Assembly (NCBI GenBank): GCA_017940565.1
Contig: JAGAYH010000054.1
Span: 1-64,000 of the forward strand
DNA: 64,000 nt
Reading direction: 5' to 3'
DNA from: Bacteroidaceae bacterium
GTDB lineage: Bacteria; Bacteroidota; Bacteroidia; Bacteroidales; Bacteroidaceae
Shown: positions 33,818 to 42,530 of the stretch, piece after piece
Layout of the letters: every line of letters begins with the position of its first letter
How positions within the stretch are numbered: position 1 is the stretch's first letter
Notes under the pieces: model-generated
Seen by the model: the letters and a program-made list of their open reading frames with translations, nothing else
Database searches by the model: none
Told to the model about the DNA's origin: nothing
Translations under genes and position numbers: made by a program

Positions 33818-33942
33818 CCAAAAACGCATTTTTTCAGAATCAGAACGGACATGCCGCTGAAGAAAACGGATTTAGTAGAAACGAAAACGGATTTAGAGCG
33901 AAACAAATCGGATTTAGATTGACTCAAAAAAGATATAGAAAG
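33817..33942. repeat. 21-bp intergenic array G (six units, two degenerate) between mraY and murD
   Basis: Clear units start at 33859 (GAAGAAAACGGATTTAGT), 33880 (AACGAAAACGGATTTAG), 33901 (AAACAAATCGGATTTAG) and 33922 (ACTCAAAAAAGATATAG). Two weaker ones in the same phase start at 33817 and 33838. It is the longest array. It begins at the last base of the mraY stop codon and ends 16 bases before the murD start codon. Confidence 0.82.
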
Positions 33943-33958
33943 GACGAAACGAGTAAAA

Positions 33959-35290
33959 ATGGCAAGAATAGTAGTTTTAGGAGGTGGTGAGAGCGGTGTC
34001 GGTGCCGCCGTGTTGGCCCAAAAGAAAGGATACGACGTATTCCTCTCCGATGCTGGCGTTATCAAAGACAAATACCGCGACATGCTCGACCGCTACGGCC
34101 TGAGTTGGGAAGACGGCAAGCATACGCCGGAGCTCATACTCAACGCCGATGAAATCATAAAAAGCCCGGGCATACCCGACACAGCACCTATGATGCAGCA
34201 GATACACCGCCAGGGCATCCCCGTCATCAGTGAAATCGAGTTTGCCGGACGTTACACGAATGCAAAGATGATATGCGTCACAGGTAGTAACGGAAAAACG
34301 ACCACAACCTCGCTCATCTACCATATATTCCGCACTGCCGGCTACAATGTAGGCCTTGCCGGCAACATCGGACGCAGCCTGGCCTTGCAGGTGGCCGAGG
34401 AAAACTTCGACTATTATGTCATAGAACTTAGTTCCTTCCAGTTGGAAGGCATGTATGACTTCCGCGCCAACGTGGCCGTGCTTCTCAATATCACACCCGA
34501 CCACCTGGACCGCTACGACTACAATATGCAGAACTATGTGGATGCAAAAATGCGCATCATACGCAACCAGACGACCGATGACTCCTTTATATATTGGGAG
34601 GACGACCCTATCATAGCCCGTGAACTCAAGAAATACGACATTAAGAGTCACCTCTGCCCCTTCTCGGCCATTAAAGAACACGGCGCAATCGCCTACATCA
34701 GTGACGGACACTATGAAATAGAATATCCGACGCCTATCAACATGGAAGAAGAGGAACTGGCCCTTACCGGACGTCACAATATCTACAACCAGTTGGCTGC
34801 CGGCATTTCTGCCAACGTCATGGGTGTGAACGGAAAGGTGATAGTGGAGTCTCTGAAAAACTTCCAAGGTGTACCTCACCGCTTGGAAAAGGTGGCCAAG
34901 GTTCGTGGCGTGCAATATGTCAACGATTCGAAAGCCACAAATGTCAATGCCTGCTTCTTTGCCCTGGAAAGCATGAAGACTCCCACGGTTCTTATTCTGG
35001 GCGGTACGGATAAGGGCAACGACTACAACGAAATACTCCCCTTAGTAAAGGAAAAGTGCCGCGCATTGGTTTTTCTGGGTGCCGACAACAAAAAACTGCA
35101 CGACTTTTTCGGTCCTGTAGGCATACCCATTGCTGATACGCATTCCATGGCCGATTGTGTGAAAGCCTGCTACGAATTTGCGCAGCCCGGTGACACAGTT
35201 CTGCTCAGTCCATGCTGTGCCAGTTTTGACCTGTTCAAGAATATGGCAGACCGGGGCAATCAGTTTAAAGAATTAGTTTGTAAACTGTAG
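33959..35290 (+). CDS. murD: UDP-MurNAc-L-alanine:D-glutamate ligase MurD
   Basis: A 443-residue Mur ligase that adds D-glutamate to UDP-MurNAc-L-Ala. It opens with the UMP-binding IVVLGGGESGVGAAVLA; the ATP loop is CVTGSNGKTTTTSLIYH, with ELSSFQLEGM and NITPDHLDRYDY further on and SPCCASFDLFKNMADRGNQF near the C-terminus, all MurD features. Length is typical. It is separated from mraY by 141 bases filled by array G, and followed 28 bases later by ftsW. Confidence 0.95.
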   Translation: MARIVVLGGGESGVGAAVLAQKKGYDVFLSDAGVIKDKYRDMLDRYGLSWEDGKHTPELILNADEIIKSPGIPDTAPMMQQIHRQGIPVISEIEFAGRYTNAKMICVTGSNGKTTTTSLIYHIFRTAGYNVGLAGNIGRSLALQVAEENFDYYVIELSSFQLEGMYDFRANVAVLLNITPDHLDRYDYNMQNYVDAKMRIIRNQTTDDSFIYWEDDPIIARELKKYDIKSHLCPFSAIKEHGAIAYISDGHYEIEYPTPINMEEEELALTGRHNIYNQLAAGISANVMGVNGKVIVESLKNFQGVPHRLEKVAKVRGVQYVNDSKATNVNACFFALESMKTPTVLILGGTDKGNDYNEILPLVKEKCRALVFLGADNKKLHDFFGPVGIPIADTHSMADCVKACYEFAQPGDTVLLSPCCASFDLFKNMADRGNQFKELVCKL

Positions 35291-35318
35291 TAAATGAAAC
35301 TCTTTCTCTTCGCATATT

Positions 35319-36596
35319 ATGACTATAGATGTTCTTAACAACCGCCCCGGCTCGCGTTTCGGCCTTTTCAAAGGCGACGGCGTCATTTGGGTGATTTTTT
35401 TCTTCCTTTGCGCCATTTCGTTGCTTGAAGTGTTCAGTGCTTCCAGCTTTCTGACGTATAAGTCGGGCTCCATCCTTTCGCCTATCCGCAACCATGCAAC
35501 CTATTTGTTCATCGGATGGCTTGTTGTGGTGCTTACGCATAATGTGCCATGCCGTTGGTTTAAGTTCTATCCCTTTCTGATAGGTCCGGTCGCTGTCATT
35601 TGTCTGCTGATATTGTCGTTCAGCAAGGCCATGACCAACGGTGCGGCGCGCTGGCTTGAGATTCCCGGGGTAGGGGTCACTTTCCAGCCCTCCGAGTTGG
35701 CCAAAGGCGTGGTTGTCATCGGCGTGGCGTTTATCTTGTCGTTCTTGCAGACGGAGAAAGGGGCCGACCGCCATGCGTTCAAGTACATTCTGTGGGTCTC
35801 GGTACCCTTTATAGTCCTGATATTCTTTGAGAATTTCTCAACGGCGTTCATTTTGGGCCTAGTCGTTCTGATGATGATGTTTGTAGGCCGCGTGCCTTTT
35901 TCACAAATAGGTAAATTACTGGGAATATTGGCTGTTGCCATTGGTGCGTTTGCCTTTTTCCTGATTGTAACGCCAGATTCGACGCTTAACCAAATACCAA
36001 AAGGTCACCGTTTTGCTACATGGAAGCACCGTGTGCAGCATTTCATGCCGGGTAACACTAAGGAAGTGGCGCCGGAAGACTTTGATATTGACAAAGAGGC
36101 ACAGGTGGCACATGCCAACATCGCCATCGCCACGAGCAACGTGGTGGGAAAATTTCCGGGAAACTCCGTGGAGCGCGATTTTCTAAGCCATGCGTTTTCC
36201 GACTTTATCTTTGCCATCATCATTGAGGAAATGGGCCTGATAGGCTGTGCTTTCGTGGTTCTGCTCTACGTAGTGCTGCTGTTCAGGGCGGGCAAGATAG
36301 CCAACAAGTGCGAGCGCAACTTTCCGGCATTTCTGGTGCTGGGCCTTTCGTTGCTGCTTGTCACGCAAGCCTTTGTCAACATGATGGTGGCCGTGGGCCT
36401 GTTCCCGGTAACGGGCCAGCCGTTGCCCTTGGTGAGCAAGGGAGGCTCGTCCACATTGATCAATTGTCTGTATATAGGTATGATATTGAGTGTAAGTCGC
36501 TTCGCTAAACGCCGTGTGGCCAGCACAAACCAGCGGCAAGAGGTGGCAACGGCTGTCAATGAGGATGAATTTACCCGAACTGACGGTATGGCTTGA
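35319..36596 (+). CDS. ftsW: Septal peptidoglycan glycosyltransferase FtsW
   Basis: A 425-residue SEDS-family protein with about ten membrane helices. It polymerises lipid II at the septum together with FtsI. Visible family features are KSGSILSPIRNHATYLFIGW, GVTFQPSELAKGVVV and, near the end, GLFPVTGQPLPLVSKGGSSTL. In this genome it is followed by an intrinsic terminator rather than by murG, which lies 27 kb downstream. Confidence 0.94.
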   Translation: MTIDVLNNRPGSRFGLFKGDGVIWVIFFFLCAISLLEVFSASSFLTYKSGSILSPIRNHATYLFIGWLVVVLTHNVPCRWFKFYPFLIGPVAVICLLILSFSKAMTNGAARWLEIPGVGVTFQPSELAKGVVVIGVAFILSFLQTEKGADRHAFKYILWVSVPFIVLIFFENFSTAFILGLVVLMMMFVGRVPFSQIGKLLGILAVAIGAFAFFLIVTPDSTLNQIPKGHRFATWKHRVQHFMPGNTKEVAPEDFDIDKEAQVAHANIAIATSNVVGKFPGNSVERDFLSHAFSDFIFAIIIEEMGLIGCAFVVLLYVVLLFRAGKIANKCERNFPAFLVLGLSLLLVTQAFVNMMVAVGLFPVTGQPLPLVSKGGSSTLINCLYIGMILSVSRFAKRRVASTNQRQEVATAVNEDEFTRTDGMA

Positions 36597-36622
36597 CAGA
36601 GTTTTTAGATTAATGATTGATA

Positions 36623-36660
36623 GGCGGTGTCTTGTATGGCAGGACACCGCCCTGTTTTTT
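36623..36660 (+). terminator. Terminator after ftsW
   Basis: GGCGGTGTC pairs with GACACCGCC across an eleven-base loop and is followed by CTGTTTTTT. It closes the first part of the dcw cluster. Confidence 0.8.
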
Positions 36661-36704
36661 CCCTACCCGTGGCCAGGCCGGAGCGATAGGCCCTTATGCT
36701 TTAT

Positions 36705-36767
36705 GAAACCGTATTTAGTCCGTTCCAAATGCGTTTTCGTTTTTTCTAAATCCGATATAGTTTTAAT
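36705..36767. repeat. 21-bp intergenic array N (three units)
   Basis: Units start at 36705 (GAAACCGTATTTAGT), 36726 (CAAATGCGTTTTCGTT) and 36747 (TAAATCCGATATAGTT). It lies between the ftsW terminator and the fasciclin promoter. Nothing else is evident in this 438-base gap. Confidence 0.83.
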
Positions 36768-36884
36768 TAATTCCACTTCACAATAAAAAAAGGCAGCGAA
36801 ATACAGAATGACAGGGAGTCCAAAATAGTTTGTCATGATTTACTCGTTTTTGACTGAAATCTTGGAAAAAAATAAAGAAAAATT

Positions 36885-36915
36885 TTTGACGGTATATGAG
36901 ATATTCTTAAATTTG
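36885..36915 (+). promoter_or_regulatory. Promoter of the fasciclin-domain gene
   Basis: TTTG (36885-36888), 19-base spacer, TAAATTTG (36908-36915): a close match to the consensus. The untranslated leader is long, about 115 bases. Confidence 0.72.
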
Positions 36916-37034
36916 TAGCCAAAACTATTTTGTCGAAAGCCTATGAGGCATGTCACCGCGCACGTATTATCCGGTGCAGAGGCTATTGGGCATATAGGAA
37001 TGAATAGATGCGAAACTAAAAGTATGACATAAAT

Positions 37035-39113
37035 ATGGGAAACAAAAAAATCCGTTTATTGAAACATGTGGCAGGTGTCATGTTGTTAGGTCTCATTATG
37101 ACCTTCTCTGCTTGTGAGGACAAAGTGGACACCTCTGACATGTACGTGTTCGAGGGTCAGCAAATCATAGACTTTTTGAACAGCACAGAGCAGACCTCTT
37201 ATTTTGCCGAGTTGACCAAGCGCGTGCGTTTGAGCAAGAAGAGTGAGTCAACTATAGCAGAATTGCTTTCTGCACGCGGTAACTACACGTGTTTTGCCCC
37301 GACGAACGAGGCCATCCAGCAATTCTTGGATTCCATGTACGCAACCAAGAATTACAACGTTGCCGACACGCCCGACAGCACTGCAGCTTACATCGTGAAC
37401 AACGCCCTGATTGACCATGGTGACATGGAGCCTTATCTCTCGACACTGTTCAATATCGGTACATTAGGCCTGCCCAACTTTGCCTCGCGTTATCTGACCG
37501 TACGCTTTGATACCGTGGCAGCCGGCCGCCTGGCAATCATGATCAATACTTATTCACGCATTATACAAGTGGACAACGAATTGGCAAATGGCGTAGTGCA
37601 TCTGGTGAACCGTGTCATCACGCCATCGAACTCTTCGGTGCCGACTATGATAGGCAACACGGACAATCTGCAGATTTTTGCCCGTCTGCTTGAAGTGACA
37701 GGCTGGGACCAGCAGATGACCGAATGGCGTGATGAATATTATGAAGAGAATCACCCGTACGATGGCCCGAACTGTCCGACCGAATCACCTGCCCGCGTGC
37801 TTTGCCCTGAACACCGCGACAAAGGCTATACCGCTTTGGTGGAAACCGACAGCCTGTTGGTGGAAAAATGGAACCTTCCCGAACTACAATTCTCAGAAAG
37901 CGGAGGTATTGTCAATTGGGACCAGATTCTGGAAATCATAAAGGAAAAATGTAAAGAGTATTATCCCAATGCCACCAGTGATGACCCGAAAAGCGAAGAC
38001 AATGCTCTGAACCAGTTTGTTTCTTATCACTTGATACCTATCGGTTTGTCATACGACAGACTGGTAAACCACTTCAATGAGTTCGGTTATGCTTACAAGA
38101 TTACCTCCCAGTTGGGTATTGACGTGTGGGAATACTACGTGACGATGGGTAAGCACAAACGCTTGCTGAAGATTATGGAAGGCAAGAAGACCAACGGCTT
38201 GCGCATTAACCGCTATGTATCGGAGCGTAATCTGGCCAATTACGAGGAAATCAGTTGTCCCCGTCCGGGTATCTTAATTTGTGAAAGCAATGGCGGCCGT
38301 GAGTATAACGCACTTAATGGTTACTACTATGTTATAGACGATGTGCTGGTTTACGATGACGATGTGCCCAACAAGGTACTCAACGAGCGTTTACGCTTTG
38401 ATGTCTGTGCCTTGCTGCCGGAAATGATGACTAACAATTTCCGTATGTTTAAAGGCAGCGACTGGACGGTGAACTATAAAAACATTCCTCCGGGCTATTT
38501 TGAAAACATGTGGTTCACGGAAGAGTCCAACGTGGCATACCTCAATGGCTATGACAAAGGTTATGGCGGCGACTTCCAAGGTGATGAATACAACATCCAG
38601 GGTGCGTATGACGTGACGGTCAAGCTGCCTCCCGTTCCATTTGCCGGTACTTGGCAGTTCCGTTACGGCACGCAGAACGTGAAAGACCGCCGTTCGATGT
38701 GTCAGTTCTATTTCGGTTCGAACAGGAATCACTTGAATGCATGCGGACTTCCGCTTGATATGCGTATTTATGGTGGTGAGGTGGACTATCTCCACTGGTT
38801 CGCCGATGGCAAAGATGCCGATGAGAACGACGAGAATGACCACGCCATGTTCCGTAGCGGTTATATGAAAGCTCCGCTCTATTTCTGTGCTCCTGTCGGC
38901 AGTACGGCTTCTGGTGCCAGAGAGAATTATCGCAACAACCAGCGCGTTTACCGTTGTATAGTTTACACCGGATACATGGAGCCAGGCAAGGACTACTATC
39001 TGCGCATGAAATCTTGTCTTGATAACACGGAGAAGCAGCTCTTCATTGACTACTTCGAATTGGTTCCCAAGATGGTTTATGCTAACGATGCTAATCCGGA
39101 GGACAAGTGGTAA
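37035..39113 (+). CDS. Fasciclin (FAS1) domain lipoprotein
   Basis: A 692-residue lipoprotein. MLLGLIMTFSAC gives a lipobox Cys at residue 27. A FAS1 domain covers about 45-200 (IAELLSARGNYTCFAPTNEAIQQFL ... VDNELANGVVHLVNRVI), and a second, more divergent one follows at about 205-470 (LNQFVSYHLIP, ALNGYYYVIDDVLVY). The last 220 residues are a beta-rich region without a recognised fold. FAS1 domains mediate adhesion or glycan binding; in Bacteroidetes such lipoproteins often accompany SusC/SusD systems, but none is in this window. It has its own promoter and terminator, so it is a single-gene unit inserted after ftsW. Confidence 0.85.
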   Translation: MGNKKIRLLKHVAGVMLLGLIMTFSACEDKVDTSDMYVFEGQQIIDFLNSTEQTSYFAELTKRVRLSKKSESTIAELLSARGNYTCFAPTNEAIQQFLDSMYATKNYNVADTPDSTAAYIVNNALIDHGDMEPYLSTLFNIGTLGLPNFASRYLTVRFDTVAAGRLAIMINTYSRIIQVDNELANGVVHLVNRVITPSNSSVPTMIGNTDNLQIFARLLEVTGWDQQMTEWRDEYYEENHPYDGPNCPTESPARVLCPEHRDKGYTALVETDSLLVEKWNLPELQFSESGGIVNWDQILEIIKEKCKEYYPNATSDDPKSEDNALNQFVSYHLIPIGLSYDRLVNHFNEFGYAYKITSQLGIDVWEYYVTMGKHKRLLKIMEGKKTNGLRINRYVSERNLANYEEISCPRPGILICESNGGREYNALNGYYYVIDDVLVYDDDVPNKVLNERLRFDVCALLPEMMTNNFRMFKGSDWTVNYKNIPPGYFENMWFTEESNVAYLNGYDKGYGGDFQGDEYNIQGAYDVTVKLPPVPFAGTWQFRYGTQNVKDRRSMCQFYFGSNRNHLNACGLPLDMRIYGGEVDYLHWFADGKDADENDENDHAMFRSGYMKAPLYFCAPVGSTASGARENYRNNQRVYRCIVYTGYMEPGKDYYLRMKSCLDNTEKQLFIDYFELVPKMVYANDANPEDKW

Positions 39114-39138
39114 AAACTGAATCGATCTGATTATATGG

Positions 39139-39173
39139 TAAGGTCTTCCTCATGAGGAAGACCTTATTTTGTT
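39139..39173 (+). terminator. Terminator of the fasciclin gene
   Basis: A perfect palindrome (TAAGGTCTTCCTCA and its complement, 39139-39166) followed by TTTTGTT. The gene facing it ends at 39233, so it could serve both directions, but the T-run favours the plus strand. Confidence 0.8.
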
Positions 39174-39232
39174 ACTGTAGCTTCTTTATATAGAACCTAC
39201 TACATTAACCCCGAATAGTGATTGTGACTACT

Positions 39233-40858
39233 TTACATGTTGGCGGCCACAGCCTCTGCACAGCGCTCGCCGTCAATAGCCGCTGAAACGATACCTCCGG
39301 CGTATCCGGCTCCTTCGCCGCAAGGATAGAGACCGGAAGCAGTGACATGCTGTAACGTGTCGCGGTCACGGCTGATGCGTACGGGAGAAGAAGTGCGTGT
39401 CTCGATGGCAAGCAGTGAGGCGTCTGATGTCAGAAATCCTCTGTATCGGCGGCCAAAAAGACGTAGGCCTTCGGCCAATCGCTCTGTCAGAAACGCTGGC
39501 ACCCAGAAATGGAGTGGGGAAGACACGGTGCCAGGAGCATAGGAACTTTGAGGTAAGTCGTAGCTTAGTTTTTTGTTAACAAAATCAGTCATGCGTTGTG
39601 CCGGTGACGTCTGCTTGAAATTGCCTTGCAACCAACACTGGCGCTCCAGAGCTTCTTGCAGATACATCATTCGCAACGGATTTTCGGGTAAGTCAATGTC
39701 TTGATGATTTGCAGCAAAAGTCTCATCGCCCATGGCCTCTTGAAGTACGGCTGTCAGCGATGCGTCGTCGAGATCCTCAGGCCGGGTCTCCACCACCATA
39801 CCTGAATTGCTCCATTGCGAGTTTCTTCCGGATGGACTCATACCGTTGACTACCAGTTGTTGCTCGCCCGATGCAGCGGGAATAATGAAGCCACCGGGAC
39901 ACATGCAAAAGCTGTAGACACCGCGATTCTGAACTTGTGCCGACATACGGTATTCGGCGGCTGGCAGGTATTGGCCCCGGCCTTCGCGGCGGTGATACAT
40001 GATTTGGTCTATCAGTTTGGATGGATGTTCTATCCTTACGCCCATAGCCAGTCCCTTTATCTCCATGGTAACAGCCTGTTGGTGTAGGAAACGATAAACG
40101 TCGCGTGCCGAATGTCCTGTGGCCAGAATGACCGGACCTTGGTACTCCGTATCGTCATGACAAGTCACGCCACACACATCGCCCTTGCTGTTTATGAGTA
40201 GGTGGTTCACCCGTTTTTGGAAATGCACTTCGCCGCCACTCTGACAGATTGTCTCGCGAATGGAAGCAATCACGCCAGGTAGTCTGTCGGTGCCGATGTG
40301 CGGGTGAGCATCGACCAGTATTGAGGTGTCTGCGCCGTGTTGGCAAAATACGTTGAGAATTTTGTCAACATTGCCCCGTTTGGTGCTCCGCGTGTAGAGT
40401 TTGCCGTCGGAGTAGGCCCCGGCACCGCCTTCTCCAAAAGCGTAGTTGCTTTCACTATCCACCCGATGCTGTCTCGAAATAATGGCAATGTCTTTGCGGC
40501 GCTCATGGACGTCCTTACCACGTTCCAGCACCACGGGGCGCAGTCCCAATTCGATGAGTCTTAATGCTGCGAACAATCCTCCGGGACCGGCACCGACCAC
40601 AACCACTTGTGGCTTTCGGCTGACATCGGGATAGTCTGTAGTTTGGTATTCCAGTGCTGGTGGCTCTTCGTCAATATAAATGCGTACGGTCAGGTTGACA
40701 TAGATATCATGTTGCCGGGCATCGATGCTCCGGCGTATGATGCGCAGTGACTTGAAATTTTTAGGGGCTATGCCTGTTTCGTTTGCCACCGTTTGACGTA
40801 GCAAAGCCGGTGTGGCGGCTGTCTGTGGTGTCACACGCAGGGTGAGTTCCTTAATCAT
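39233..40858 (-). CDS. FAD-dependent dehydrogenase (uncharacterised NAD(P)/FAD oxidoreductase family)
   Basis: A 541-residue flavoprotein. An N-terminal ferredoxin-like region (about 1-80, KNFKSLRIIRRSIDARQ) precedes the FAD-binding VVVGAGPGGLFAALRLIELG. GEGGAGAYSDGKLYTR, VILATGHSARDVYRFL and PCGEGAGYAGGIVSAAIDG are conserved in this widespread family of uncharacterised dehydrogenases. Cysteines in YSFCMCPGGFIIPA are also typical. It is cytoplasmic; no substrate is known. It lies 20 bases downstream of the codon-start side of radA's end (radA stop at 40883), so both are probably transcribed leftward from the radA promoter. Confidence 0.88.
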   Translation of the reverse strand: MIKELTLRVTPQTAATPALLRQTVANETGIAPKNFKSLRIIRRSIDARQHDIYVNLTVRIYIDEEPPALEYQTTDYPDVSRKPQVVVVGAGPGGLFAALRLIELGLRPVVLERGKDVHERRKDIAIISRQHRVDSESNYAFGEGGAGAYSDGKLYTRSTKRGNVDKILNVFCQHGADTSILVDAHPHIGTDRLPGVIASIRETICQSGGEVHFQKRVNHLLINSKGDVCGVTCHDDTEYQGPVILATGHSARDVYRFLHQQAVTMEIKGLAMGVRIEHPSKLIDQIMYHRREGRGQYLPAAEYRMSAQVQNRGVYSFCMCPGGFIIPAASGEQQLVVNGMSPSGRNSQWSNSGMVVETRPEDLDDASLTAVLQEAMGDETFAANHQDIDLPENPLRMMYLQEALERQCWLQGNFKQTSPAQRMTDFVNKKLSYDLPQSSYAPGTVSSPLHFWVPAFLTERLAEGLRLFGRRYRGFLTSDASLLAIETRTSSPVRISRDRDTLQHVTASGLYPCGEGAGYAGGIVSAAIDGERCAEAVAANM

Positions 40859-40882
40859 GTATAAATATAATAAAGGTATAGT

Positions 40883-42262
40883 TTATCCGAACAGTTGTCT
40901 CAGGGCATCCTCTACTTTACGTACGGGTACCAGTTCGATGTGGAGGCGTTTCGGGTCGAGTTGTTTTATGCTTGCTTCAGGCAAGATGATACGTCGGAAT
41001 CCCAGGCGTTGCGCTTCGGCCACGCGCTGTTCCATACGCATGACGGGACGAATTTCACCGCTTAGCCCCACTTCGCCGGCCATGCACACGCCTCTTTCTA
41101 TACCCGTATCCACGTTGCTCGAAAGCACCGCCACGATGACGCTCAAATCAATGGCAGGGTCGGTCACACGCAGGCCGCCGGCAATGTTGAGAAATACGTC
41201 CTTTTGAGCCAGCTTGAATCCCACGCGTCGCTCCAGCACGGCCAGCAGCATGTTGAGCCGACGTGAGTCGAAGCCAGTGGCAGAGCGTTGCGGAGTGCCG
41301 TAAGCTGCCGTGCTCACGAGCGCCTGCGTTTCTATGAGGAATGGCCGCACGCCTTCGATGGCCGCAGCCACGGCAACGCCACTCATGCCCTCGTTCTCCT
41401 GCGAGAGCAGCAGTTCCGAAGGGTTAGCCACGGCGCGCAGCCCACCGCCGAGCATCTCGTAAATGCCCAGTTCAGACGTGCTGCCGAAGCGGTTTTTCAG
41501 TCCGCGCAGCACGCGATACAGATGTTGCCGGTCGCCCTCAAACTGCAGTACGGCATCCACGATGTGCTCCAGTACCTTCGGTCCGGCCAGTGTGCCGTCT
41601 TTCGTAATGTGGCCTATGAGTATCACCGGTATGCCCGTGCCTTTGGCAAAACGCAGCAACGACACGGCGCAGGCTTTCACTTGCGACAAACTGCCCGGCA
41701 CGGCATCGCCGCTTTCTGTTTCAATCGTTTGAATGGAGTCTATGACCAGCAGGTCGGGGGCCGTCTGTTTTACCTGCTCGTATATTTTCTCGAGCGAAGT
41801 TTCACAAAGAATCAGCAGCTCTTCCGGTGGCTCGGCACCGAAGCCTTTGGCCAACCGGTCAGCCCGCATTTTCAGCTGGTGCTCGCTCTCTTCGCCGCTC
41901 ACATAGAGTGTGCGTCCCTTCATTTTCATTACCGTCTGTAGCAGCAGGGTCGATTTGCCTATGCCGGGCTCACCGCCCAGCAGCACCAGTGAGCCGGGCA
42001 CCAGGCCGCCGCCCAGCACACGGTTCAGTTCGTCGTCACCCGTCGTTATGCGCGGCTCACGTCGGCTCTCAATATTTCTCAAGCGCTTCACATTGGCCGC
42101 TGTGGCTGATTCGGGATGAAGCACCGACGCCTTTTCGGGCTGGGCCGACACCCTGATTTGTTTGAACGAATTCCACGCGCCGCAGGCAGGGCACTTGCCT
42201 ATCCACCCCGACGACTCCTGGCCGCATTGGTCGCAGACGTACATGGTCTTGTCTTTTGCCAT
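40883..42262 (-). CDS. radA: DNA repair protein RadA
   Basis: A 459-residue RadA (Sms). I start it at the ATG ending at 42262 (MAKDKTMYVC), which places the zinc finger CDQCGQESSGWIGKCPACGAW at residues 10-30; the open frame runs 12 residues further without support. The Walker A is GEPGIGKSTLLLQ, the KNRFG motif is present (LKNRFGSTSELGIYEM), and the C-terminal part is Lon-protease-like. RadA is a hexameric helicase that drives branch migration with RecA. It is followed 24 bases later by the FAD dehydrogenase gene on the same strand. Confidence 0.95.
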   Translation of the reverse strand: MAKDKTMYVCDQCGQESSGWIGKCPACGAWNSFKQIRVSAQPEKASVLHPESATAANVKRLRNIESRREPRITTGDDELNRVLGGGLVPGSLVLLGGEPGIGKSTLLLQTVMKMKGRTLYVSGEESEHQLKMRADRLAKGFGAEPPEELLILCETSLEKIYEQVKQTAPDLLVIDSIQTIETESGDAVPGSLSQVKACAVSLLRFAKGTGIPVILIGHITKDGTLAGPKVLEHIVDAVLQFEGDRQHLYRVLRGLKNRFGSTSELGIYEMLGGGLRAVANPSELLLSQENEGMSGVAVAAAIEGVRPFLIETQALVSTAAYGTPQRSATGFDSRRLNMLLAVLERRVGFKLAQKDVFLNIAGGLRVTDPAIDLSVIVAVLSSNVDTGIERGVCMAGEVGLSGEIRPVMRMEQRVAEAQRLGFRRIILPEASIKQLDPKRLHIELVPVRKVEDALRQLFG

Positions 42263-42287
42263 AACTCCTTTTGTTCTGTCTTTTCTG

Positions 42288-42295
42288 CAAAGGTA
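42288..42295 (-). promoter_or_regulatory. Probable -7 box of radA
   Basis: TACCTTTG on the minus strand, 25 bases from the start codon. No good TTG is seen at the usual distance. Confidence 0.45.
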
Positions 42296-42344
42296 CACAC
42301 TTTAATTGAAAACTGAAAGTGCTGCGGGCTTTTCTTCTCACGTT

Positions 42345-42407
42345 GGAAACGGAGTTGGTTTTTTCTAAATCCGATTTAGTTTATTCCGTATCCGATATAG
42401 TTATTTT
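42345..42407. repeat. 21-bp intergenic array H (three units)
   Basis: Units start at 42345 (GGAAACGGAGTTGG), 42366 (TAAATCCGATTTAGT, symmetric) and 42387 (CGTATCCGATATAGT). It lies between the divergent radA and CotH-family promoters. Confidence 0.83.
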
Positions 42408-42476
42408 CAGAAGCACTGGCGTCTTGTAGTTGACAATGAAATGGTATCCATTTCGAGAAAAAAAACATTCAAACCA

Positions 42477-42505
42477 TTGTTTTTGTCTTTAATTTTGTAT
42501 TTTTG
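42477..42505 (+). promoter_or_regulatory. Promoter of the CotH-family gene
   Basis: TTG (42477-42479), 18-base spacer, TATTTTTG (42498-42505). TAATTTTG at 42490-42497 is a second possible -7 box. The start codon is at 42531. Confidence 0.5.
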
Positions 42506-42530
42506 CAATTTGAACAAATCAAAGACAGAA

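Noticed and set aside
33694..33990. A small protein with NENGF-like heptads translated through array G
   Set aside because: The heptad pattern simply follows from a 21-base repeat. Other arrays are in different frames or interrupted by stop codons, and the frame overlaps mraY and murD.
42441..42530. Extended N-terminus of the CotH-family protein
   Set aside because: The extra 30 codons overlap the promoter boxes and do not form a signal peptide; ATG 42531 starts a clear one.
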